From the NCBI RefSeq assembly GCF_018555685.1, contig NZ_JAFLWW010000010.1, positions 155,214 through 219,213 on the forward strand: a stretch of 64,000 nt of DNA, given 5' to 3'. Below the pieces are notes generated by a model. It was not told where the DNA came from and ran no database searches. It saw only the letters and a list, made by a program, of their open reading frames with translations. This stretch comes from Aminobacter anthyllidis (lineage in GTDB: Bacteria > Pseudomonadota > Alphaproteobacteria > Rhizobiales > Rhizobiaceae). Positions within the stretch are counted from its first letter, which is position 1. Each line of letters starts with the position of its first letter. The position numbers and the translations under genes were made by a program. Below, one piece after another: positions 25,494 to 34,055 of the stretch.

Positions 25494-26798
25494 TCACAAT
25501 CCCTGGCGCCGGTCCTGCCATCTGGCCTGGGCGATGGCGACCGACGGGGCCGCCGCGGCAATGCTGCGAAACGGCAAGGCGCGCGGCGATGCCTGCGGGA
25601 TTGGCAATGCGTCGCGCGGCGTGTCGGACGCGGCGTCGGCCAGCACCTCGCCGAGCATTGCCGTCAAGGCGATGCCACGGCCGTTGCAGCCGATGCCGCC
25701 GATGAAGCGCGGACCGAATTCATAGACATGCGGCAGGAAGTCGGTGGTCATGGCGGCGGTGCCGCGCCAGATGCTTTCGACTACGGGCAGGCGCGGCAGG
25801 CCCAATTCGGCCTGCAGGCGGCCGGCGACCATCGCAGCCATGCGGGGTTGGGCGCCGAGCGGAAGCATCGACATGCCGCCGCTGATCAGCCGGTTGTCGC
25901 GGTCGAGCCTGAAGGTGAAGAGGTTGGCGCGCGTGTCGGCAACGGGGTTCCGCTCCGGCGAAATGCGCCGCATCGTTGCCTCGTCGAGCGGGGCGGTGGC
26001 GATCTGGTAGACGCGCAGCGGCACGACGATGCGGCCGAGGCGGCGGGCGGCACCCTGCTCCGAGGCATTGGTGCACAGCAGGACCGTGTCGGCGTTGACC
26101 GTGCTTTTTCCGCTGGTCAGCCGCCAGCCATTGCCCGACCGCTCTACGGCCCGGACAGGCGCGTGCTCGTGGATGAAGGCACCGGCCTTGATGGCAGCGC
26201 TTGCCAGTCCATAGGCATAGTTGAGCGGATGCAGCGTGCCGCCGCTCTCGTCGATGAGGGCTCCGGCGTTATGCCTGAGGCTGGCGCGGCGGCGCGCCTC
26301 GGCGGCGTCGAGCATGCGCACCGGACGGCCCATCGCCTGCCAGGCTTCCGCCCGGCGTTCGAGGATGCCGAGCATCTTTTCCGAATGCGCGACATGCATC
26401 CAGCCGACCTGCTCGGCATCGCAGGCGATGCCGTTTTCGCGGATGGTCGCGTAGACGCGGTCGGCGCCACCGCCGATCATCTGGAGCAACTTGTGGCCGC
26501 GTTCAGCGCCAAGCTTGGCGATCACCGCCGCCGGGTCGGCCTTGGCGAAATTCGGCACGACGAAACCGGCGTTGAGGCCGCTCGCGCCGCTGCCGATCGT
26601 TTCGGCCTCGAGCACGGCGACTCGCGCGCCACGCCGTGCGAGGTGGAGTGCCGCGGTCAGGCCGGTGAAGCCGGCGCCGATGATCGCGACGTCGACCTTG
26701 CTTGTGCCCGATAAGGGTTGGGTCAAAGGTGCCGGATTGGCGGTTTGCCACCACACCGTTCGCATGTGCTGGTGCGGCGCGTTCTGTGCGGTGGTCAT
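25494..26798 (-). CDS. FAD-dependent amino acid/amine oxidoreductase (DadA/PuuB-like)
   Basis: A 434-residue flavoprotein of the DAO fold. The FAD-binding Rossmann motif is VAIIGAGFTGLTAALHLA, followed by VLEAETIGSGASGLNAG, and a late GGIGCNGRGIALT closes the FAD site. Substrates in the family include D-amino acids, gamma-glutamylputrescine, sarcosine and N-methyl amino acids. The start at 26798 overlaps the stop of the molybdoenzyme gene by four bases (ATGA), so the two are translated together. Its imine product would suit the Rid protein of the same regulon. Confidence 0.9.
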   Translation of the reverse strand: MTTAQNAPHQHMRTVWWQTANPAPLTQPLSGTSKVDVAIIGAGFTGLTAALHLARRGARVAVLEAETIGSGASGLNAGFVVPNFAKADPAAVIAKLGAERGHKLLQMIGGGADRVYATIRENGIACDAEQVGWMHVAHSEKMLGILERRAEAWQAMGRPVRMLDAAEARRRASLRHNAGALIDESGGTLHPLNYAYGLASAAIKAGAFIHEHAPVRAVERSGNGWRLTSGKSTVNADTVLLCTNASEQGAARRLGRIVVPLRVYQIATAPLDEATMRRISPERNPVADTRANLFTFRLDRDNRLISGGMSMLPLGAQPRMAAMVAGRLQAELGLPRLPVVESIWRGTAAMTTDFLPHVYEFGPRFIGGIGCNGRGIALTAMLGEVLADAASDTPRDALPIPQASPRALPFRSIAAAAPSVAIAQARWQDRRQGL

Positions 26799-29092
26799 GA
26801 TGTCGCAAATTCCGGCAGGCAAAAGGCGGTGACAGGTGGAACCGGACCGGCAAAGGCGGCGATCTCGACCAGGCAGGTCTGGGCGCTGCAGCCTTGCGAC
26901 AGGCTAGACGCCGGCACATCGAGCGTCAGCACGTTCGGGTTGCCGTGCTTTTCAAGCCCGGTCTCAGGGTCTGGGTCGAACCATGCGCCGGTGTTGAGCC
27001 GCGCCACGCCGGGCATGATGTCGCTGCTGATCGTCACCGCTGCCAGGCAGCGGCCACGATCGTTGAAAAGTTCGACGATCTGGCCTTCGCCGAGCCCGCG
27101 CTGCGTGGCATCCCCCGGGTTCATGTAGACAAGCTCGCGGCCATTAGACTTGCCACCGGCGCTGTAGGGACTGGCGTCGAGCTGGCTGTGCAGCCGGCGC
27201 GCCGGCTGGTCGGTCAGAAGGTGCAGTGGAAACTTGGCCGTGAGTTCGTCGCCCAGCCACTCCGCCGGTTCCATCCATGTGGCATGGCCGGGGCAGTCAT
27301 CCAGGCCGAAGCCGGCGATACGCTGCGAGAAGATCTCGATCTTGCCCGACGGTGTGCCAAGCGGCTTGCTGTCCGGATCGGCGACGAAGTCGGCGAGCAT
27401 GGTGACGGGGCGGTCGAGCGGGGTGAGGTCGATCAGCCCGTCGCGCCAGAAGGTCTCGAAGTCGGGCAGGTCGAGCCCGCGCGCGCGGTTGAGCGGCCGG
27501 CATTCTTCATAGAGCCGCGTCAGCCAGCCGGCGGCGTCGAGCCCTTCGGAGAAGGTTTCGCCGCAGCCGAGCCGCTCGGCCAGTTCGGCGAAGATCGCAT
27601 AGTCGTCGCGGGCTTCTCCGGCCGGTGGCACCGCCTGCTTCATCGCAACGATGAAGGCTTCCAGCGTTGCCGAGCCGATATCGTCGCGTTCGAGCGAGAT
27701 CGTAGCCGGCAAAACGATGTCGGCGCGCTTGGCCGTCGGCGTCCAGTACTGCTCGTTGACGATGACCGTTTCCGGCTTCTGCCAGGCAGTGAGCAGGCGG
27801 TTGAGGTCCTGGTGATGGTGAAACGGGTTGCCGCCGGCCCAATAGATCAGGTGGATGTCGGGATAGTTCTGCGTCTTGCCATTGTAGGTGAAGGGCGCGC
27901 CGGGATTGAGCAGCATGTCGGCGATGCGGGCGACGGGGATGAAATCGGGAATGCCCGGCTTGAGCTGCGACAGCGTCGGGCCCTTGATGCGGGTGTGGGC
28001 GCTGCCGACAAGATTTGCCGCGCCGTAGCCGACGCCGAAGCCGCCGCCCGGCGTGCCGATCTGGCCGAGCATCGCCGCCAGCGTCACCACCATCCAGTAG
28101 GGCTGCTCGCCATGGCTGGCGCGCTGCATCGACCATGACACATTGAGCATCGTGCGCGACGATGCCATGCGACGCGCGAGATCGACGATGGTTCCGGCAG
28201 GCACGCCGCTGATCGCTGCGGCCCATTCAGGTGTCTTGGGCGTGCCGTCGATCGCGCCGGTGAGGTAGGGGACGAAGTTGTCGAAGCCCGTGCAGCAGCG
28301 TTCGAGGAATGCCTGGTCGTGCAGGCCTTCGCTTAGAAGCACCCATGCCAGCGCCAGCATCAAGGCTGTGTCGGTGTTGGGCCGGCAGGCGATCCATTCC
28401 GCCGCATCGGCGACCGCGCCGAAATTGTCGCGTACCGGGCCGATATTGACGAAGCGGGTGCCGGCTGCGCGCATGCCGGCAAGACCCGCCGGCACGCCGT
28501 GCAGGGCGACGCCGCCGGCGTTGATCTGGGAGTTCTTGACGGGCACGCCGCCGAAGCTGACGAACAGCTCGCAATGCGCGGCCAGCGTATCCCATGAGGA
28601 ATGGCCGGCCATCAGTTCGTCCATGCTCGCCACGATGTGCGGCAGCACGACGTTTGCCGCGCCCAGGCTGTAGGAATCGACATGCCGGACATAGCCGCCG
28701 GCGGCATTCAGGAAGCGATGGACCTGGCTTTGCGCGTGGTGGAAGCGGCCGGCACTCGACCAGCCATAGGAGCCGCCGAAGATCGACGAATTGCCATGGG
28801 CGGTGCGGACCCGGTCGATCTCGGCTGCGGCAAGATCAAGGGCGCGATCCCATTCCACTTCGACGAAGGGATCGATACCGCGCCGCTCTGGTGCTGCTCC
28901 CGGGCCATGATCGAGCCAGCTCTTGCGTATGGCCGGGCGCCGGACCCGGAGCCTGTCGAGCGCCGGGTCGAGCTGGTAGAGGCCGATCGGGCTCGGGTCC
29001 CGATCGCGCCTGAACGGCTTCAGGGCGGGCAAACCGTTCCCACGGGGTTCGACCTCGTAGGTGCCCCAATGGGAAAGGGTGTAGTTCGTCAT
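26795..29092 (-). CDS. Molybdopterin S-/N-oxide reductase, BisC/DMSO reductase type
   Basis: A 765-residue bis-MGD molybdoenzyme of the DMSO reductase family (biotin sulfoxide reductase/TMAO reductase branch). The active-site Tyr and Trp are Y109 and W111 in GGSYGW, and the Mo-ligand serine is S142 in DSYSLGAA, with the 33-residue spacing found in DMSO reductase. There is no N-terminal CxxC cluster, so no Fe-S centre, and no signal peptide, so it is cytosolic, as BisC is. The PGGGFGVGYGAANLVG loop and the C-terminal dinucleotide-binding domain are complete. It lies 26 bases after the binding-protein gene, so the imported compound is probably an S- or N-oxide or yields one. Confidence 0.92.
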   Translation of the reverse strand: MTNYTLSHWGTYEVEPRGNGLPALKPFRRDRDPSPIGLYQLDPALDRLRVRRPAIRKSWLDHGPGAAPERRGIDPFVEVEWDRALDLAAAEIDRVRTAHGNSSIFGGSYGWSSAGRFHHAQSQVHRFLNAAGGYVRHVDSYSLGAANVVLPHIVASMDELMAGHSSWDTLAAHCELFVSFGGVPVKNSQINAGGVALHGVPAGLAGMRAAGTRFVNIGPVRDNFGAVADAAEWIACRPNTDTALMLALAWVLLSEGLHDQAFLERCCTGFDNFVPYLTGAIDGTPKTPEWAAAISGVPAGTIVDLARRMASSRTMLNVSWSMQRASHGEQPYWMVVTLAAMLGQIGTPGGGFGVGYGAANLVGSAHTRIKGPTLSQLKPGIPDFIPVARIADMLLNPGAPFTYNGKTQNYPDIHLIYWAGGNPFHHHQDLNRLLTAWQKPETVIVNEQYWTPTAKRADIVLPATISLERDDIGSATLEAFIVAMKQAVPPAGEARDDYAIFAELAERLGCGETFSEGLDAAGWLTRLYEECRPLNRARGLDLPDFETFWRDGLIDLTPLDRPVTMLADFVADPDSKPLGTPSGKIEIFSQRIAGFGLDDCPGHATWMEPAEWLGDELTAKFPLHLLTDQPARRLHSQLDASPYSAGGKSNGRELVYMNPGDATQRGLGEGQIVELFNDRGRCLAAVTISSDIMPGVARLNTGAWFDPDPETGLEKHGNPNVLTLDVPASSLSQGCSAQTCLVEIAAFAGPVPPVTAFCLPEFATS

Positions 29093-29118
29093 GCCCAGTG
29101 GTCCAACCCGCCCGAGGA

Positions 29119-30393
29119 TCAGCCCTCGATTTCCGCGAACAGCTTCTTCATATCCTCGTTCGAATAGGTCTTGTCGATGATCAGTTCGTCGCCCTGGATA
29201 TGCCAGGACAGGGCTGGACCGCTGATGTCGCCATAAGCATCGAATTCAATCTCGCCGAGCGAGCCGACGAACTTGATCGGCTTGCCGGCCTTGATCAGCT
29301 CGAGCGCCTTCTTGAACTCGGCCGGACCAGTGCCGATAACTTCGCCCTCGGCGGCCTGCGTCTTGCGGACCGCGTCGCGGATGGAGGCGCCGGAAAGGTC
29401 GGGTGCGATGTTCATGGCGAGGCCGAGGATCATGACGGCGTCGTATTCGCTGTAGATGCCGGGGCCGTCTGAGCTGATCCCGTAGGCGGCGTTGAAAGCC
29501 TGCTTGAAGGCTTCGATCTCGGGACCGGCTACCGACGCGTTGTCGGTGCCGAAGGCCTTGGTCAGGTACTTGGCGCCCACAGCCTTGACGAAGTCGGGGC
29601 TGCGCAGCGCGTTGTTGAGGATCAGGTCCTGCGTTCCGCCGAGCGAAATCCACTCGCGGGTGATGGTCGCGCCGTCCTGCGGGAAGGCGACGAGGAACAT
29701 CGCGTCAGGCTTTTCCGCGAGAGCGGCCGAAACCTCGGCGCGATAGGAAGCCTGGTTCTCGTTGAAGGCAACGGATTTCACGACTTCGCCGCCAAGCTTC
29801 TCCGTCGCCTTCCTGAAATCCTTCTCCAGGCTCGTGCCGTAGTCGTTGTTGAGGTAGATGACCGCGATGCGCTTGAAGCCGCGCTCGGCGGCGATCTTGG
29901 CCGGCGGATAGGCGAGGTTCTTGACCGTTGGCTGTGTGCGGAAGAAGAAGCCGCCGGTCTTGCCTTCCTGCGCGAGCGTGGTGAGAACGGGGGCGGAGGC
30001 GCAGCAGGCGATCTGCGGAATTTGCGAAGGGGCGGTCACCGAGGTCAGGATCGGGATGGTGACGCCACTGCCGATGCTGGCCGTCAGCGCCTTGACTCCC
30101 TCGACATCGACGAGAAACTTGGCCGCGTCGACGCCGACATTGGGCTGGCCCTGATCGTCGCGCAGCACGAATTCGACCTGGCAGCCCTTGACGCCGCCGC
30201 CCTCATTGATGTTTGCGATGGCGAGTTGCGCGCTGCTGGCGATGTTCTTGCCGACGGCACCCATCGAGCCGGTCAGTGACAGCACGCCGCCGATCTTGAC
30301 CGGGCATGCGGCGTCCTCGGCCATTGCCGACGAGGTGGAAAATGCGGTGGCCGCGAGCAGGCTGGCCAGCATCAGGCCCTTGGTTTTGTTCAT
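29119..30393 (-). CDS. Branched-chain-type ABC importer substrate-binding protein
   Basis: A 424-residue LivK-type periplasmic binding protein. The signal peptide ends at SSAMAED; then VKIGGVLSLTGSMGAVGK opens the first lobe. Two cysteines in IACCAS are unusual. It begins the minus-strand operon that includes the molybdoenzyme, oxidase and OCD-like genes, and is the only Liv-type binding protein in the window, so it should serve the LivGFHM of 20268-23635. ATG at 30393 is preferred over GTG at 30396. The protein is divergent enough from classic LivJ/LivK that the ligand cannot be stated. Confidence 0.92.
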   Translation of the reverse strand: MNKTKGLMLASLLAATAFSTSSAMAEDAACPVKIGGVLSLTGSMGAVGKNIASSAQLAIANINEGGGVKGCQVEFVLRDDQGQPNVGVDAAKFLVDVEGVKALTASIGSGVTIPILTSVTAPSQIPQIACCASAPVLTTLAQEGKTGGFFFRTQPTVKNLAYPPAKIAAERGFKRIAVIYLNNDYGTSLEKDFRKATEKLGGEVVKSVAFNENQASYRAEVSAALAEKPDAMFLVAFPQDGATITREWISLGGTQDLILNNALRSPDFVKAVGAKYLTKAFGTDNASVAGPEIEAFKQAFNAAYGISSDGPGIYSEYDAVMILGLAMNIAPDLSGASIRDAVRKTQAAEGEVIGTGPAEFKKALELIKAGKPIKFVGSLGEIEFDAYGDISGPALSWHIQGDELIIDKTYSNEDMKKLFAEIEG

Positions 30394-30498
30394 CACAGTT
30401 CGTTCCCCTTGTTTGGATGATGGCGGCCGCTTGCTCGTCTCAGGCCTTGGTGCCCGTTGGTCAAGTCGTCGCGGGATGGTGGTTCCTTATCTCCATCA

Positions 30499-30508
30499 TT
30501 TGATCATA
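30499..30508. promoter_or_regulatory. GntR-type operator, TTTGATCATA
   Basis: Nine of ten bases match the TTTGATCAAA palindrome of 18604 and 24384. It is about 106 bases upstream of the binding-protein start on the minus strand. Confidence 0.55.
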
Positions 30509-30884
30509 AGCGCACAAAATTTTTCGGTTGTAAAGCGAGGTCGAAAGGCGCGAAATTTCGGGGGGTTGGCGGGTATAGAAGAGAAATAAATGTTTTTAGT
30601 CAGATGGTTGGGTGATTTAGCGACGCCTTGCGTAGCTGTCGGTGGCGGCGTGAAATTGCAGTCTCCGGAATTCGGATTCTTGTCGAATTTGCTCCGGATC
30701 GGGAGGTTTTCACCTGCCTGGCGGGCTGAAAGAAGTTACTATGCGATGGTTGGCTGGGGCTGAGCTTGGCCCGCTGGCATCGCCATAGCTGCCCCTTGGC
30801 CAGCCAAAACCGACCAGAACCATGCATGCGGGGATATTCGAGCTTCAAGGATACCGGTGCCGTTGGCATTCTCGCGAAAATAAT

Positions 30885-30900
30885 ATTTGCAAATGCATAT
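30885..30900. promoter_or_regulatory. Putative MarR-type operator upstream of the cyclase gene
   Basis: ATTTGCAAAT (30885-30894, a perfect palindrome) overlaps AAATGCATAT (30891-30900). The second sequence occurs identically at 36303-36312 upstream of iorA, with the MarR gene between the two. Confidence 0.5.
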
Positions 30901-30961
30901 GACTTGATTAGGCTGAAGCAAACCTGGCCTTCCGGACCGGGCAAAGAGGAGGAGAGCCAAG

Positions 30962-31753
30962 ATGACAGCCAACCAGACGCTGGCGGATTTCGCGTCGGCA
31001 ATCGCCACGGGTGCGGTCCAGATCGTCGACCTTACCGCGCCGCTGGGGCCTGATACGCCGGTTCTGTACCTGCCGCCGGATTTCGCCAAGAACACGCCGA
31101 AGTTCAAGATGCACGAGATCTCGCGCTACGACGCCAACGGCCCGTGGTGGGCATGGGGCTGGATGGAACTGGGCGAGCACACCGGTACGCATTTTGATGC
31201 CCCGGCGCACTGGATTTCCGGCAAGGATGTCGCCCAGGGCACGACGGATACCGTGTCGCCGCAGTCCTTTGTCGCGCCTTGCGTGGTCATCGACTGCTCC
31301 AAGGAAGTTGCGGCCAATCCGGATTACCTGCTGACCGCCGATGGCGTGAAGGCATGGGAGGCAGTGCACGGCCAGATTCCGCGGGGCGCCTGGGTGCTGA
31401 TGCGCTCGGACTGGTATCCGCGTAACACCTCGACCGAAGCCTTCCTGAATGCCGACGAAAATGGCCCGCACACGCCTGGACCAAGCGTCGATTGCGTTCG
31501 CCTGCTGGTCGAGCGCGGCGTGCTCGGCTTCGGCAACGAATGCGTCGGCACCGATGCCGGCAGCGCGGTCGCGATGGATCCGCCGTTCCCCACCCACAGC
31601 CTCCTGCTTGAAGTCGGCAGCTACGGCCTCGCCAGCCTGTGCAACCTCGACAAGCTGCCGGCCACCGGTGCCGTGCTGGTCGTCGCCCCGCTCAAGATCG
31701 TCGGTGGCACCGGCAGCCCGGTACGTGCCTTCGCGCTCGCGCCGCGCGCCTGA
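30962..31753 (+). CDS. Cyclase family protein (kynurenine formamidase-like)
   Basis: A 263-residue metal-dependent hydrolase of the cyclase family. The signature HTGTHFDAPAHW near residue 75 provides His and Asp metal ligands. KynB-type members hydrolyse N-formylkynurenine; others open or close lactones and amides. It is somewhat longer than KynB (about 210). The start is well supported by AGAGGAGGAGAG at 30945-30956. It precedes a MarR regulator and lies beside iorBA, suggesting aromatic or indolic amino-acid breakdown, but formamidase activity is not proven. Confidence 0.88.
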   Translation: MTANQTLADFASAIATGAVQIVDLTAPLGPDTPVLYLPPDFAKNTPKFKMHEISRYDANGPWWAWGWMELGEHTGTHFDAPAHWISGKDVAQGTTDTVSPQSFVAPCVVIDCSKEVAANPDYLLTADGVKAWEAVHGQIPRGAWVLMRSDWYPRNTSTEAFLNADENGPHTPGPSVDCVRLLVERGVLGFGNECVGTDAGSAVAMDPPFPTHSLLLEVGSYGLASLCNLDKLPATGAVLVVAPLKIVGGTGSPVRAFALAPRA

Positions 31754-31832
31754 TCGAGCACCTTGAGGACTGCGGCGGCTCCCACCGCCGCCGTCGCCGC
31801 AAGACGGGTGGGTACCAGCCGTCGCGGCGTAG

Positions 31833-31863
31833 GGCCGGGTTGCCTTCTGGCGCCCGGCCTTTT
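31833..31863 (+). terminator. Intrinsic terminator after the cyclase gene
   Basis: Stem GGCCGGG (31833-31839) pairs with CCCGGCC (31853-31859) with an inner GCC/GGC pair, followed by TTTT. It separates the cyclase gene from the marR gene, which therefore probably has its own promoter. Confidence 0.6.
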
Positions 31864-31948
31864 CGTGCAATGCTATGGACGGTTGTCGGATAATCGGCTT
31901 CATGGCAATTCGAACAGCGTCGAACTCCATCGAGCCAAACAGGTAACA

Positions 31949-32500
31949 ATGGTCACGAAATACTTCCTCGGGTCTCTCAGGGAAGCCGGCGACGGCAACC
32001 GCCTGCCCAGCCTTGGCGAAATCGGGCTCAACCGCTTCGCGCCGCACCTCATCAACCGGCTGTCGGCGAGCTATAACGCCAATCTGCAGGAGTTGTTGCG
32101 CCCGCTCGACCTGACCACGCCGAAGATGCGGGCCATCGCGCTTTTGACGATCTCGCCCGGGCTGACGGTCAATGAGCTGTCGTTCCTTGCGGTTGTCGAG
32201 CAGTCGACGATGAGCCGCACGCTCGATGCGCTGGAAGAGCAGGGCTTTGTCCGCCGCCAGTCGCGCGCCGACGACATGCGCGTACGCGAAGTGCACATCA
32301 CCGACGCCGGCCGCGATGTCTTCCAGCAGTTCTGGCCGGTGCTGTTCGGCATCTTCTCGCAGCTGTTCGAAGGCATCGAGCCCGACGAATACGATGCCTT
32401 CATCGTCACGCTGCACAAGGTCCTGCGCAACATGGACAAGTTCAGCGTCGATGAAGTTGCGGCCAAGCCCAGCGACGCAAAGACCGACGCCGAGGCCTAG
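31949..32500 (+). CDS. MarR family transcriptional regulator
   Basis: A 183-residue winged-helix regulator. The DNA-binding part is around residues 55-125: LTVNELSFLAVVEQSTMSRTLDALEEQGFVRR, then the wing with D-D-x-R and VHITDAGRD, as in MarR. The start at 31949 gives MVTKYFLG; the RBS (CAGGTAAC) is weak. It is located between the cyclase gene and iorBA and converges with iorB at a five-base gap. The shared TGCATAT motifs upstream of both units make it the likely regulator, responding to an aromatic acid or CoA thioester as MarR proteins often do. Confidence 0.9.
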   Translation: MVTKYFLGSLREAGDGNRLPSLGEIGLNRFAPHLINRLSASYNANLQELLRPLDLTTPKMRAIALLTISPGLTVNELSFLAVVEQSTMSRTLDALEEQGFVRRQSRADDMRVREVHITDAGRDVFQQFWPVLFGIFSQLFEGIEPDEYDAFIVTLHKVLRNMDKFSVDEVAAKPSDAKTDAEA

Positions 32501-32505
32501 GCTTC

Positions 32506-34050
32506 TCAGCTAAAGCTTCGGACCGTCGCCAATGCGCCGTCGAGCGACTTGCCGGCTTCGTCCTGCAGTGCTGCCTGGACGAGGCGCTTGAGCCAGGTCC
32601 CGCCATCCTCGCGCCCCTTGAGCAGGGGCACGGCCGAAAGCACCTTGTCGAACTTGCCCTGGCCGCGGCTGTGCGTGTCGGAATAGCCTTTCACCAGCCG
32701 GCGGCTGCCGATCACTGCGGCAGCCAAATCATAGTTGGCAGGCAGCATGGCGGTGGCCGTATCCAGCCAATTCTTGATATGCGCCATCTCGCGCTTGTGA
32801 CGCAGCATGGTGCGGCGCATCGGCTTCAGGCTGGAGAGCGCATAGAGCGCCACAAACCAGCCGACGGTGCCGGTGCGCACGCGCCGGCCCTTGCTGAACA
32901 GGCGTTCGAGCAGCTTGAGCAGCGCCGGGCGGTTCTCGATGAACTGGCCTAGCAATGCCGGCATGGTGCCGACAACCTCCTCGGCGCGCGGATGCATGTA
33001 TTCGGTGGTGTAGACGAGCTGCTCGCCGGTGGCGCCGATCTCCTTGCGGACGCGTTCAAAGCGCGTCGAGCGGGTCTTGAGGTCGGCGACCCGCACGACG
33101 TCGTCATAGGCCATGGCAACCGCGAGATATTTGGCGATCTCCTGGCTGAAGGCAAAGCCTCTGGCTTCGCCGCCGGCATCGCGGTCGAGGGTTAGCAGGC
33201 GCGAGGCGGTGTCGAGATACTCCTCGGCGTATCGCGGGTCCTGGAAGTCGACGAGCCTCTTTGCACCAGCATAGAGCATCGGCGCCAGCACGGGCGGGAA
33301 CTCGGAGTGGATGCGGTCGAGCAGCCGATCGAGCTTCGGGTGGCCGACGGAGAGGGGTGCGTCCGGCAGCAGCTTTTCAGGCTTCCTGGCCACTTTGTCA
33401 GGCTTGCCGTCGCGAGCGCGGTCGAAGGCGGCGCCAAAGGCCCGCAAACTGGCCTCGACGCCCTTGCCGCCGGCTCGCACGGCGGCCTCGAAGGCGTCGC
33501 GCGTGAAGGGCAGAACATTGGCGCCCGCAAGTGCACCGAACATTGCGGAAGAGATGACGCTGCCATTCTTCTCGGCCAGCGTCTGCATGTCGAAGATGAT
33601 CGTCTTCCTGGCCGCGACACCGAAGGCGTCGACGACGGCGAGCGGGTCGCCCGTGCCGTCGCCCGGCACTTCCTTTTCGCCCACGGCATAGGAGCGATGG
33701 GTCGAAGCTATGAGCGTCGTCCTGTCCGGCGTCACCAGCCCGCGCAGCATCGAGCGGCCGGCTTCCATGAACTCCGCTGCCAGCACGACATCGACGTCGC
33801 CGGGCGTCGGCATCAGCGACAGCACCGGCATCTGGCCGCCCTTGGGCTTGAGCATTTCGACGTAATAGATCGTGGCGCCGGTGCGCTGGGCGACGCCCGG
33901 CACCGAGGTCGACTGCGCCACCCAGCCTTCGGCCTCGGCGAGCGCCACCACCCAGTCGGCGAGCACGCCGCCGCCCTGGCCGCCCATGGCAAGGATGGCG
34001 ATCGAGATCGGCTTTTCGTCGACGGATATCTGGGTCATTGGCCTGCTCAT
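32506..34050 (-). CDS. iorB: Indolepyruvate ferredoxin oxidoreductase, beta subunit (long form)
   Basis: A 514-residue protein. Residues 14-200 are the gamma-type pyruvate oxidoreductase domain (IAILAMGGQGGGVLADWV then TSVPGVAQRTGATIYYVE), as in archaeal IorB. The remaining about 300 residues are the helical C-terminal extension seen in proteobacterial IorB. With IorA it converts arylpyruvates (indolepyruvate, phenylpyruvate) plus CoA to aryl-acetyl-CoA and CO2, reducing a ferredoxin in the cytosol. The start at 34050 lies 5 bases after the iorA stop, so the two are co-translated; the open frame extends further but has no RBS. Confidence 0.92.
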   Translation of the reverse strand: MSRPMTQISVDEKPISIAILAMGGQGGGVLADWVVALAEAEGWVAQSTSVPGVAQRTGATIYYVEMLKPKGGQMPVLSLMPTPGDVDVVLAAEFMEAGRSMLRGLVTPDRTTLIASTHRSYAVGEKEVPGDGTGDPLAVVDAFGVAARKTIIFDMQTLAEKNGSVISSAMFGALAGANVLPFTRDAFEAAVRAGGKGVEASLRAFGAAFDRARDGKPDKVARKPEKLLPDAPLSVGHPKLDRLLDRIHSEFPPVLAPMLYAGAKRLVDFQDPRYAEEYLDTASRLLTLDRDAGGEARGFAFSQEIAKYLAVAMAYDDVVRVADLKTRSTRFERVRKEIGATGEQLVYTTEYMHPRAEEVVGTMPALLGQFIENRPALLKLLERLFSKGRRVRTGTVGWFVALYALSSLKPMRRTMLRHKREMAHIKNWLDTATAMLPANYDLAAAVIGSRRLVKGYSDTHSRGQGKFDKVLSAVPLLKGREDGGTWLKRLVQAALQDEAGKSLDGALATVRSFS

Positions 34051-34055
34051 GTCGT

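Larger units (their letters stand above)
30397..30961. other. Divergent regulatory region, 565 bases without a gene
   Basis: No coding region is convincing here. The AT-rich right part holds the promoter of the cyclase gene and the left part that of the binding-protein operon. Recognisable sites are the near-perfect TTTGATCATA at 30499-30508 and AAATGCATAT at 30891-30900; the middle shows nothing I can name. Confidence 0.6.
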
